From contig CAZKXX010000030.1 of assembly GCA_964556705.1 (NCBI GenBank), positions 1 through 37,931 of the forward strand: 37,931 nt of DNA. The letters are read 5' to 3'. The translations under genes and the position numbers were made by a program. Under the pieces are notes generated by a model, which worked only from the letters and a program-made list of their open reading frames with translations, made no database searches and had not been told where the DNA came from. Source of the stretch: CAZKXX01 sp964556705 (GTDB lineage: Bacteria > Acidobacteriota > Terriglobia > UBA7540). Positions 7,074-14,174 of the stretch are shown piece after piece (the first letter of the stretch is position 1; every line of letters begins with the position of its first letter).

Positions 7074-8072
7074 ATGGACCTCTTCGAGCTGACGCGCACG
7101 CTGGTGAACATCGAATCGGTGACAGGCAACGAAAGTGCCTGCGGCGTGTTTCTCCGCGACCACTTGAGCGAGCGGGGATTCCAGGTGGAGCTGCTGCCCG
7201 TCACGCAGGACCGCTGGAACGTCCTAGCGACGCGCGGCACACCGGAAGTTGTGCTCAGCACGCACATGGATACGGTGCCGCCCTTTTTCCCCGCGAGTGA
7301 GGACGAAGAGTTCATTCACGGGCGCGGGTCGTGCGACGCCAAGGGAATTCTGGCTTCGCAAATCACCGCCGCCGAGCGGCTCGTGGCGGAAGGCGTCGAA
7401 AACCTCGGGCTGCTGTTTCTGGTGGGCGAAGAGACGCTGAGCGACGGCGCGAGCGTGGCGAACCAGTCGCCGCGGGGCGCGAAGTTCATCATCAACGGCG
7501 AGCCGACGGAAAACCGCCTGGTCCTCGGCTCGAAAGGCATTCTGCGCGTGGACGTGCGCACGCGCGGCCGCATGGCCCATTCGGCGTATCCGGAACTGGG
7601 CGAGTCGGCGATCGAGAAGCTGCTCGACCTGCTCGCCGAAGTCCGCCGGCTGCCGCTGCCCTCGGACGACTTGCTGGGAGCCTCAACGCTCAACATCGGC
7701 GTCATCTCCGGCGGCCGCGCCGCGAACGTCATTCCGGACGAGGCCGAAGCCCAACTGCTGTTCCGCACCGTGAATGGGGCAGAGGATTTGCGCTCGCGCC
7801 TGGAGCGCATCCTCGGGAGCCGATGCGAGTTCGAGTTTGTGCGCAACACGCCCGCGCTGCGCCTGGAAAAGCTCGACGGGTTTGAGACCACGGTCGTCGC
7901 CTTTACAACCGACCTGCCCAACCTGACGAACTGGGGCCGGCCGCTGCTGCTCGGGCCGGGCTCCATCAGCGTGGCGCATACGGACCACGAACGCGTTCGC
8001 AAAGCCGACCTCGAGCGCGCCGTCAACCTGTACGTGAGATTGGTAAAGAAATTGAAGGGAATTGAAAATTGA
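7074..8072 (+). CDS. dapE: M20-family amidohydrolase, probable succinyl-diaminopimelate desuccinylase
   Basis: A 332-residue zinc aminoacylase-fold hydrolase (ArgE/DapE/ACY1/LysK group). Metal-site motifs are present: STHMDTVPP (His64, Asp66), GRGSCDAKG (Asp88), VGEET (Glu119, Glu120) and the C-terminal AHTDHE. ATG 7074 fits the family; the frame is open from TTG 7047. It is shorter than classic DapE (about 375). The operon contains dapD, which makes the succinylated intermediate, and a lysine riboswitch, so desuccinylation of N-succinyl-LL-diaminopimelate is the best role. LysK/ArgE-like specificity cannot be excluded from sequence alone. The last codons (KGIEN-stop) are written by a heptamer repeat. 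Confidence 0.75.
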   Translation: MDLFELTRTLVNIESVTGNESACGVFLRDHLSERGFQVELLPVTQDRWNVLATRGTPEVVLSTHMDTVPPFFPASEDEEFIHGRGSCDAKGILASQITAAERLVAEGVENLGLLFLVGEETLSDGASVANQSPRGAKFIINGEPTENRLVLGSKGILRVDVRTRGRMAHSAYPELGESAIEKLLDLLAEVRRLPLPSDDLLGASTLNIGVISGGRAANVIPDEAEAQLLFRTVNGAEDLRSRLERILGSRCEFEFVRNTPALRLEKLDGFETTVVAFTTDLPNLTNWGRPLLLGPGSISVAHTDHERVRKADLERAVNLYVRLVKKLKGIEN

Positions 8073-8146
8073 GAATTGAAAATAGACATTCAGGTGCTGG
8101 CGATTCGTCGGGAGCCAATTTTCAATTGTCAATTTTCAATTCACAA
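8052..8146. repeat. AATTGAA/CAATTTT heptamer inverted pair
   Basis: The left arm (8052-8086) is AATTGAA-type heptamers and supplies the last codons and stop of the dapE-like gene. The right arm (8116-8146) is CAATTTT, CAATTGT, CAATTTT, CAATTCA. The arms are complementary over about 22 bases with about 30 bases between them, so the transcript can fold into a hairpin between dapE and asd. It is very AT-rich compared with its surroundings. Confidence 0.8.
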
Positions 8147-8184
8147 TGCCTGGATCGCGACGCCAAGTTGCGAATGGAAACGAT

Positions 8185-9234
8185 ATGAAGAAACTGGAAG
8201 TGGGAATCCTGGGGGCCACGGGCGCGGTGGGGCAACGGTTTGTCAGCCTGCTCGAACATCACCCGTGGTTTGAAGTCGCCTGGCTCGGCGCCTCGGAGCG
8301 TTCGGCCGGCAAGAAGTACGGCGAGGCGTGCAACTGGCGCCTTCGCGACCCCATGCCGCGCGCGGCGCGCGAAATGCCCGTGCACGAGTGCAAGCCGGGC
8401 CGCTCGCCGCACCTGATCTTCTCTTCTCTCGACTCGAAAATCGCCGGCGAGGTGGAGAAGGAATTTGCGCACGCCGGCCACGTCGTAGTCTCGAACTCTT
8501 CCAACCATCGCATGGACGCCGACGTGCCGCTGCTCGTTCCGGAAGTGAACCCGGACCACCTGGCGCTGGTGCGCGCGCAGCGCAAGGAGCGCGGCTGGAA
8601 GGGGATGATCGTCACCAACCCGAACTGCACGACGGTCGGCCTCGTCCTGTCGCTCGCGCCGCTCGAGCGCGCCTTCGGGCTCGAAAAAGTGATGATGACC
8701 AGCATGCAGGCCGTCTCCGGCGCCGGCTATCCGGGCCTGCCCACGCTCGACATCTTCGGCAACGTCATCCCTTACATCGGCGGCGAAGAGGAAAAAGTCG
8801 AACGCGAGACGCGCAAGCTGCTCGGAAAACTTGCCGACGGCAAGGTGCAGATGGGCGAGTTCGTCGTCAGCGCGCACTGCAATCGAGTGCTGGTGGAAGA
8901 CGGACACACCGAATCAGTATCGGTCTCGCTGAAATCGAACGCCGCACTGGAGGATTTGATTGACGCGTGGACGAAGTTCCGTGCGCGGCCGCAGGAGCTG
9001 CATCTGCCTTCCGCGCCCAAGCACCCCCTCGTCGTCCGCGAGGAGCGCGACCGGCCGCAGGTGAAGTTCGACCTGATGGCTGAAAACGGCATGGCCGCCG
9101 TCATCGGCCGCGCGCGGCCCTGTCCCGTGCTCCAGTTCAAATACACGGTGCTCAGTCATAACACCATCCGCGGCGCCGCCGGCGCGGCGCTGCTGAACGC
9201 CGAGCTGATGAAGGCGGAAGGCTACCTCGACTGA
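8185..9234 (+). CDS. asd: Aspartate-semialdehyde dehydrogenase
   Basis: A 349-residue enzyme that reduces aspartyl-4-phosphate to aspartate-4-semialdehyde, the branch to lysine, threonine and methionine. The N-terminal NADP site is GILGATGAVGQRF. The catalytic cysteine is Cys148 in TNPNCTT; the substrate region SMQAVSGAGYPG and C-terminal LSHNTIRGAAGAALLNAEL match the archaeal/fungal-type ASADH. ATG 8185 is chosen because the family starts right before the Rossmann motif; an earlier in-frame ATG at 8146 lies inside repeat DNA. It is the second gene of the riboswitch-controlled operon. Confidence 0.93.
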   Translation: MKKLEVGILGATGAVGQRFVSLLEHHPWFEVAWLGASERSAGKKYGEACNWRLRDPMPRAAREMPVHECKPGRSPHLIFSSLDSKIAGEVEKEFAHAGHVVVSNSSNHRMDADVPLLVPEVNPDHLALVRAQRKERGWKGMIVTNPNCTTVGLVLSLAPLERAFGLEKVMMTSMQAVSGAGYPGLPTLDIFGNVIPYIGGEEEKVERETRKLLGKLADGKVQMGEFVVSAHCNRVLVEDGHTESVSVSLKSNAALEDLIDAWTKFRARPQELHLPSAPKHPLVVREERDRPQVKFDLMAENGMAAVIGRARPCPVLQFKYTVLSHNTIRGAAGAALLNAELMKAEGYLD

Positions 9235-9248
9235 CCGATGCAGGGATG

Positions 9249-9320
9249 AACCACCAAGACACCAAGTCGCAGAGAAAATCTTTTTGGACTGCTGCTGGGA
9301 GTCTTGGTGTCTTGGTGGTT
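9249..9320. repeat. 18-bp perfect inverted repeat of the ACCAAGAC type
   Basis: AACCACCAAGACACCAAG (9249-9266) and its exact complement (9303-9320) enclose 36 bases. The unit ACCAAGAC is repeated within each arm. It lies between asd and dapB; a related degenerate pair lies at 10070-10136. Confidence 0.85.
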
Positions 9321-9340
9321 GATTTTTCGGGGTTGAAAAA

Positions 9341-10096
9341 GTGAACTCATCCGACGGCCCGGCGGCAACGCGGCGAATTCTGAACCTGGCGATCCTCGGC
9401 TACGGCAAAATGGGCCGGACGATTGCTCAACTGGCTCCCGCACGCGGCTGCGAAGTCCGACTGGTGATGGATATCGACGTCAACCCGGGCGGCGCGGGCA
9501 TCACGCGGGAGAAGTTCGACGGCATCGACGTCTGCCTCGATTTCACGATGCCGGAAGCCGCGGTCGAAAATATCCGGCGCGTCGCTGGCGTCGGCTGCAA
9601 CCTTGTGGTCGGCACGACGGGGTGGTACGCGAAACTCGACGAGGTTCGAAAAATCGTCGAATCGAGCGGCGTCGGCATGGTCTATGCCGCGAATTTTTCC
9701 ATCGGCGTGCAGCTTTTTTACCGTGTGGCGCGCGCCGCGGCCGAAATCTTTGCGGACTTTCCGATATACGATCCCTACCTCGCCGAGGCTCACCACAAGT
9801 TCAAGAAGGACGCGCCCTCGGGCACGGCGCTGGAGCTGGAGAAAATCGTCCGGCCGCATTTCAAGGATCGCGAAATCCCCGTTGCGGCCCTGCGCGCCGG
9901 CCACATTCCCGGCACGCATGAACTCGGATTCGATTCCGAAGCCGATACGATTCTGCTGCGCCATACGGCGCGCGGCCGCCAGGGTTTCGCCGAAGGCGCG
10001 CTCTACGCCGCGCGGTGGATTGCGGGGAAGAAAGGCTTGTTCAACTTCGCGGAGATTCTGAAGGCAGAACCACCAAGCCGCGAAGACACCAAGTAA
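9341..10096 (+). CDS. dapB: 4-hydroxy-tetrahydrodipicolinate reductase
   Basis: A 251-residue NAD(P)H reductase making tetrahydrodipicolinate, the step after DapA. It starts at GTG 9341, the only start before the Rossmann motif GYGKMG (residues 20-25). The family signature EAHHKFKKDAPSGTA (residues 149-163) carries the catalytic histidine pair and lysine. GTTGW and FSIGVQLF also match. The C-terminal residues after AEIL (KAEPPSREDTK) are encoded by the left arm of an intergenic repeat, so the native C-terminus has been rewritten by repeat DNA. It lies between asd and dapA in the lysine operon. Confidence 0.95.
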   Translation: MNSSDGPAATRRILNLAILGYGKMGRTIAQLAPARGCEVRLVMDIDVNPGGAGITREKFDGIDVCLDFTMPEAAVENIRRVAGVGCNLVVGTTGWYAKLDEVRKIVESSGVGMVYAANFSIGVQLFYRVARAAAEIFADFPIYDPYLAEAHHKFKKDAPSGTALELEKIVRPHFKDREIPVAALRAGHIPGTHELGFDSEADTILLRHTARGRQGFAEGALYAARWIAGKKGLFNFAEILKAEPPSREDTK

Positions 10097-10136
10097 GGAT
10101 TTATTCCGGCTTTGTGTCTTGGTGCCATTGTGGTGG
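10070..10136. repeat. Degenerate ACCAAG-type inverted pair overlapping the dapB 3' end
   Basis: CCACCA...AAGACACCAAG (10070-10095) and CTTTGTGTCTTGG...TGGTGG (10110-10136) are imperfect complements. They belong to the same type as the perfect pair at 9249-9320. The left arm encodes the last residues of DapB. Confidence 0.7.
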
Positions 10137-10165
10137 CAAGTTCTTTTGAAGCAGGGGGAGCAGCC

Positions 10166-11086
10166 ATGAGTCTCGACATTCGCGGTTGCGGCACGGCGCT
10201 GGTGACCCCCTTCAAGCGCGACGGCTCGATTGACGAAGAGGCGCTGCGCAAGCTCGTCCAGTTCCAGCTCCGCGAAGGCATCGACTTCCTCGTGCCCTGC
10301 GGCACGACGGGCGAGACGCCGACGCTCGAGCACGGCGAATATCTGGGCGTCATCCGCATCGTCGTTCAGGAGACGGCGCGCAAAGTCCCCGTCATCGCCG
10401 GTGTGGGTGGTAACAACACCCGCAAGGTCGCCGAGCTCGCGCAGGAAGTGGAGTCCGTCGGCGTCCAGGGGATTCTTTCCGTCGCGCCCTATTACAACAA
10501 GCCGACGCAGGAAGGTCTGTATCAGCACTTCAAGGAGATTGGCGAATCCACCGGCCTCCCCGTCATCGTCTATAACGTTCCGGGACGCACTTCTTCGAAC
10601 CTTGAGCCCGCGACCGTCGCGCGCTTGGCGAAGATTCCGAACATCATCGGCATCAAGGAAGCTTCGGGCTCGATCACGCAGCAGATGGAAGTGCTTGCCG
10701 CGGTCGGGCCGGGCTTCCGCGTTTTTTCCGGCGACGACGCGTTCACGCTTCCGCTCATGGCGCTGGGCGGCGTGGGAATCATCTCCGTCGTCTCGAACGA
10801 AATTCCCGCGCAGATGACCAAACTCGCGCACCTGTGTCTCGAGGGCAAGGTGGAAGAAGCGCGCAAGCTCCACTTCCAGCTCCTGCCGCTCATGCAGGCG
10901 AATTTCCTCGAAACCAACCCCATCCCCGTCAAAGCCGCCCTGGCCATGATGGGCCTGATCGAGGAGGTTTACCGTCTGCCCCTCGTCCCCATGAAGCCCG
11001 AAAACCGCGCGAAGCTGGAAAAGGTGTTGATCGCGCAAGGCATCTTGGCGCCCAGCGGCGCGGCTCGCGGCGGGACCGTGGATTAA
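10166..11086 (+). CDS. dapA: 4-hydroxy-tetrahydrodipicolinate synthase
   Basis: A 306-residue TIM-barrel aldolase condensing pyruvate and aspartate semialdehyde, the committed step to lysine. Signatures: PCGTTGETPTL, VAPYYNKPTQEG, Tyr136 in IVYNVPGRT and the Schiff-base Lys164 in IGIKEASG. ATG 10166 has GGGGAG upstream; the frame is open from 10112 through repeat DNA. It is followed by a toxin-antitoxin cassette that separates it from dapD. Confidence 0.95.
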   Translation: MSLDIRGCGTALVTPFKRDGSIDEEALRKLVQFQLREGIDFLVPCGTTGETPTLEHGEYLGVIRIVVQETARKVPVIAGVGGNNTRKVAELAQEVESVGVQGILSVAPYYNKPTQEGLYQHFKEIGESTGLPVIVYNVPGRTSSNLEPATVARLAKIPNIIGIKEASGSITQQMEVLAAVGPGFRVFSGDDAFTLPLMALGGVGIISVVSNEIPAQMTKLAHLCLEGKVEEARKLHFQLLPLMQANFLETNPIPVKAALAMMGLIEEVYRLPLVPMKPENRAKLEKVLIAQGILAPSGAARGGTVD

Positions 11087-11105
11087 ACCTGCCATGCCGG
11101 GCGGC

Positions 11106-11133
11106 TGTTTTGGACGCGCCGATCCTGTATAAT
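11106..11133 (+). promoter_or_regulatory. Promoter of the toxin-antitoxin cassette
   Basis: A consensus TATAAT at 11128-11133 lies 43 bases before the antitoxin start. The -35 region at normal spacing is poor. The -10 match suggests the cassette has its own promoter, which may also help transcribe dapD. Confidence 0.45.
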
Positions 11134-11176
11134 TTCGGTTGGAGCCAGATTGACGTGCAGAGGAGGACGACCCTCG

Positions 11177-11434
11177 GTGGCCAAAACCTTGGTTAAGAAG
11201 TTGGGTTCTCGCCGTCGGGCCCAGGCTCTTCAGAAAGCCAGGAATGAAGCGGTGATTTCGCTGCTGAACCGATGGCTGGCCGATGAGTCTGGTTATGATG
11301 AAAGAGTGTGGCCGATAGTCAAGAAGGCTATCGAGGAGAATCGCACTTCGTATCGGAAAAGGTTCCGTGACGAAGCCCCTCCTCCTGGACAGTGGCCCAC
11401 TTGGAAGAATCGCGCACCCACGGCCCAATCCTGA
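11177..11434 (+). CDS. Antitoxin of a VapBC-like type II module
   Basis: An 85-residue basic, helical protein (AKTLVKKLGSRRRAQALQKARNEAVISLLNRWL...ENRTSYRKRF) directly preceding and overlapping a PIN-domain toxin. It starts at GTG 11177, 10 bases after AGGAGG; the open frame from TTG 11150 is less likely. I recall this family paired with PIN toxins in acidobacterial and cyanobacterial genomes, but have no search to prove it. The final 18 residues overlap the toxin start in another frame and may be a by-product of the overlap. It would bind and neutralise the toxin and repress its own promoter. Confidence 0.6.
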   Translation: MAKTLVKKLGSRRRAQALQKARNEAVISLLNRWLADESGYDERVWPIVKKAIEENRTSYRKRFRDEAPPPGQWPTWKNRAPTAQS

Positions 11435-11794
11435 GATCCTCGCGTGGCTGAGCGTATGCTCGGTGCGGGCGCCGTGCTTGTCGTTCCCGAAATCTCAGAT
11501 TACGAATTGCGGCGCAACCTGCCGCTGGAAGGGCTGACGGATTCCATCCAGCGGCTCGATGACCTCAAAGTCGTCCTGATCTACTTGCCGCTCACCACTC
11601 GGGCCATGTTGAGAGCAGCCACATTCTGGGCAGAAGCCCGGAAGCATGGCAAACCGACGGCTGACCCCAAAGAGTTGGACGTCGATGTCATCTTGGCGGC
11701 GCAGGCCCACGAGGCGGGCGGCATCGTGGTAACTGAGAACGTGGGGCACTTGAGCGTATTCGTGGAAGCCCGCGAATGGCGAGATATCCGATGA
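11367..11794 (+). pseudogene. PIN-domain (VapC-like) toxin, frameshifted
   Basis: The toxin is split between two frames. From GTG 11367 one frame gives TKPLLLDSGPLGRIAHP...PEILAWL, the N-terminal PIN motif with its first acidic residue. The remainder (ERMLGAGAVLVVPEISDYELRRNL ... DVDVILAAQAHEAGGIVVTENVGHL) is in another frame after about 11449, consistent with loss of one base there. Joining the two restores a complete PIN ribonuclease of about 142 residues with the conserved acids. As written, the gene makes no full toxin. A sequencing or assembly error is the main alternative. The downstream half alone could start at GTG 11444 but would lack the first catalytic Asp. Confidence 0.7.
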
Positions 11795-11804
11795 CGGGCG
11801 AAAC

Positions 11805-11836
11805 CGCACACCCCGACAAGTTGAGGTGTGCGCCAC
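11805..11836 (-). repeat. GTGG-headed REP-like hairpin
   Basis: CGCACACC (11805-11812) and GGTGTGCG (11825-11832) form a perfect 8-bp stem. On the minus strand the stem is preceded by GTGG, a variant of the GTAG head seen in the other copies of this family. It lies between the toxin remnant and dapD. Confidence 0.65.
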
Positions 11837-11959
11837 CCGCGAAAACCGCGACAAGTGGAAAAAGGTGATGGCTACGCAAGGGTTGCTGCAAGCGCAAAAG
11901 GTGTGGGGGCGGTTTGTTCTGCCCAGCGGACGCTCAACTGTTCCGTCCGTGCTTTTCAT

Positions 11960-12910
11960 ATGAGCCTTGAGACACGCATCGAGAAGTTGTTCGGCCGAGA
12001 AGGCAGCGAGGTCGGCGATGAGCATTTTGCCGCGTTCGACGAATTGAAGGCGGCGCTGAATGCAGGGACGATCCGCGCCGCCGAGCGCGACGCGTCGTCA
12101 CCGACGGGATGGAAGGTCAACGCCTGGGTGAAGAAGGGGATCCTGCTGGGGTTTCGAATTGGGCGAGTGGTGGAGATGGCTGTAGCGTCGGCGTCCTCGC
12201 CGACAAAATCCGGCGGCGATGAGGACTTCGCCGCGACAGATGCCGGCCTAAAGGCCGGCGCTACGGAAGAGCCGCAACTTCAGAATGCGGAAGTTGCGCT
12301 ACCAAGCCAATTCCGCGACAAGCACACCTATCCGCTCAAGCCCATCCCCGCCGACCGCAACATCCGAATCGTGCCGGGAGGTTCGAGCGTTCGCGACGGC
12401 TGCTATCTGGGCGAGGGCGTTGTCTGCATGCCGCCCATGTACATCAACGTCGGCGCGTACGTAGATGACGGCACGATGGTGGACTCGCACGCGCTGGTCG
12501 GCTCCTGCGCGCAAATCGGCAAGCGCGTGCACCTGAGCGCTGCGGCGCAGATCGGCGGCGTGCTCGAGCCCATCGGCGCGCTGCCGGTGATCATCGAGGA
12601 CGACGTGCTGGTGGGCGGCAACTGCGGCGTCTATGAAGGCACGGTGGTCAAGGAAGGCGCGGTGCTCGCCGCGGGCGTCATCCTCACCGGCTCGACGCCC
12701 GTTTACGACCTGGTCCGTGACTGTGTCTATCGTCGGAAAGAAGACGCGCCGTTGGTCATTCCCTCGGGTGCCGTCGTTGTCCCCGGCGCGCGCGCCGTCA
12801 CGCTCGGCCGCGGCAAGGACTGGGGACTTTCGCTCTACACGCCGGTCATCATCAAGTACCGCGACGAGAAAACGGACGCGGCGACGCGCCTCGAAGAACT
12901 GCTGCGGTAA
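11960..12910 (+). CDS. dapD: Tetrahydrodipicolinate N-succinyltransferase with a repeat-derived insertion
   Basis: A left-handed beta-helix acyltransferase that succinylates tetrahydrodipicolinate in the lysine pathway. It has 316 residues, about 40 more than usual. The N-terminus (residues 1-73, to GRVVEM) and the helix domain (DKHTYPLKPIP, IRIVPGGSSVRDGCYLG, GAYVDDGTMVDSHALVGSCAQIG, GGVLEPIGALPVIIEDDVLVGGNCGVYEG) are fully family-like. Between them, residues about 74-114 are encoded by three palindromic REP-like units and have no counterpart in other DapD. The reading frame is kept through all three. ATG 11960 is chosen by family start; the frame is open to 11828 through repeat DNA. It is the last gene of the operon, after the toxin-antitoxin insert. 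Confidence 0.92.
   Translation: MSLETRIEKLFGREGSEVGDEHFAAFDELKAALNAGTIRAAERDASSPTGWKVNAWVKKGILLGFRIGRVVEMAVASASSPTKSGGDEDFAATDAGLKAGATEEPQLQNAEVALPSQFRDKHTYPLKPIPADRNIRIVPGGSSVRDGCYLGEGVVCMPPMYINVGAYVDDGTMVDSHALVGSCAQIGKRVHLSAAAQIGGVLEPIGALPVIIEDDVLVGGNCGVYEGTVVKEGAVLAAGVILTGSTPVYDLVRDCVYRRKEDAPLVIPSGAVVVPGARAVTLGRGKDWGLSLYTPVIIKYRDEKTDAATRLEELLR
12182..12302. repeat. Three GTAG-headed REP-like palindromes inside dapD
   Basis: Unit 1 (12182-12204, plus strand): GTAG then CGTCGGCG/CGCCGAC hairpin. Unit 2 (about 12242-12264, minus strand): GTAG then CGCCGGCC/GGCCGGC. Unit 3 (about 12272-12302, minus strand): GTAG then CGCAACTTC/GAAGTTGCG. Units 1 and 2 face each other, as in paired REP elements. 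All three stems are perfect but unlike one another in sequence; only the GTAGCG head is shared. Confidence 0.85.
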
Positions 12911-12915
12911 GCGCC

Positions 12916-13020
12916 TTTCACCACAGAGTCACAGAGTCTCAGAGAAGAATCTCAACCACTCACCTTCGAGCCTTTTGGTCGCGTAAGTCTCCTCTATGTC
13001 TCGGTGGCTCTGAGGTGAAA
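12916..13020. repeat. Inverted pair of the CACAGAGT type after dapD
   Basis: TTTCACCACAGAGTCACAGAG at the left (12916-12936) pairs with the right arm ending GAGGTGAAA (12992-13020) with few mismatches. Each arm repeats a roughly 8-base unit (ACAGAGTC). It could act as a terminator-like hairpin at the end of the lysine operon. A further heptamer run (ATCCTTC, GCACTTC, ATGCTTC) follows at 13030-13053. Confidence 0.7.
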
Positions 13021-13445
13021 GTTTGTTTCTTTCATCCTTCGCACTTCATGCTTCACGATTTGATGTCGTCCCTCGTTCGCCCGGAAAATTTATCTTCTGG
13101 CTAAAAAATTTCTGATTTTACACGTGTGGTGAATTGTCCCTATGGTGCCCTTGAGAGAAGTTCGCTAAGTTCAACCCCTTCAGCTAGTTAGAGACATTTT
13201 GTCCGTTCCGGCAGAGAGGTTCCCAGGGCCCCGAGCTGGGGGACGGAAGCAGCGAAAGTCGTGCTTCCGGGTCATGAGCACCGCATAAGTTTTCTTCACC
13301 TGACTCTTGCCAGCCCGCGACCGAACGCGCGGTTCATTCGCCCGGGCCGGACGACAATCGCCAACCTACCCTCAGCCTAACGGCCCGCAGCTCGCTTCGA
13401 GAGCGGTGCGTGCCTCGCGCCGTCATTCCAAGCGGGAGAACGCCC
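13021..13445 (+). other. Gene-free leader with two strong stem-loops upstream of the gdhA remnant
   Basis: No credible gene. Two hairpins are visible: TCCCAG with CTGGG (13221-13240) and GGAAGCA (13245-13251) with TGCTTCC (13262-13268), the second flanked by GAC/GTC. They lie about 180 bases upstream of the gdhA start codon. They could be an old leader RNA or regulatory element of that gene; I do not recognise a known riboswitch class. Confidence 0.4.
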
Positions 13446-13946
13446 ATGTCCGCAACGATCGAATTCACGCCGCAAGCCCTCCCCGACCGGGAATTCGGCG
13501 AAGATTTGAATCCCTATCACGCGGTGCAGGGCTTCGGCAACGCGGGCGCGATTGCGGCGCGGCCGTTCGCCGAAAAGGGCGCGAAGATCATCGCCGCCAG
13601 CGACTCGCGCGGCGGAGTCTTTGCGGCGGAAGGACTCGAGTTGCCGCGTCTGTTCGCCCACAAGCGCGAGACCGAAAGCGTCGCGGGTCTTCCGGGCGCA
13701 TCACCTCTCACGAACAAGGATTTGCTGGCGCTTGAGTGCGACATCCTGATTCCCGCCGCGCTCGAAAACGTCATCACGGCGGCCAACGCCGCCCAGGTGC
13801 GCGCGCGTATCGTTGTCGAAGCGGCTAACGGACCCACCACGCCCGCCGACGATGAAACCCTGGCCGCGACCGACGTTTTCGTCCTGCCCGACATCCTCGC
13901 CGTCAGCCGGGTCGCCGAAGCCACCGTCATGCGCGGGTTCGCGTAA
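13446..13946 (+). pseudogene. Glu/Leu-type dehydrogenase remnant with internal deletion
   Basis: It encodes 166 residues versus about 420 for glutamate dehydrogenase. The first 25 residues (MSATIEFTPQA...DLNPYH) resemble a GDH N-terminus. They run straight into the NAD-binding domain (VQGFGNAGAIAARPFAEKGAKIIAASDSRGG...CDILIPAALENVITAANA...EAANGPTTPADD), so the whole substrate-binding domain with its catalytic lysine is missing. After PDILA the conserved AGGVT C-terminal continuation is also lost and replaced by VSRVAEATVMRGFA. The frame is open throughout, so a short protein could be made, but it cannot be an active dehydrogenase. Degradation is the best reading; an assembly chimera is the alternative. 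Confidence 0.75.
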
Positions 13947-14174
13947 ACCCGCTGGCGTGATTCCTTTCGCCACGTCCCCGCGGCAAGCCGTCATGCGCGC
14001 GCAGGGGGGCGTCCGTGACCGGTGGAGGAGGCAGCCCCAGGAGGAGAGGAAGCGGAAGGAGAGTTAGCCGGGGCCTGGGTTGGAAGTTCTCCCCTGGTTC
14101 ACAACTATCACCGCGAGGCTGAAGCGCCTGACGCGGGACGCCGGTTCCGGCCGGATGGAGTCGGCGAAACGGGC

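Noticed and set aside
9347..11428. 693-residue open frame on the minus strand across dapB, dapA and the antitoxin
   Set aside because: It is antisense to genes with clear family signatures, has Arg/Asp/His-rich shadow composition and no domain; high GC makes such frames common.
13205..13300. Resemblance to the glnA (glutamine) riboswitch through GGACGGAAGCAG
   Set aside because: The essential 3' conserved part (CCGAAGGAACGC-like) is missing, so the match is only local.
13245..13320. Possible SRP (4.5S) RNA because of GGAAGCAGC
   Set aside because: The rest of the conserved SRP domain IV does not follow and the fold is a simple hairpin.
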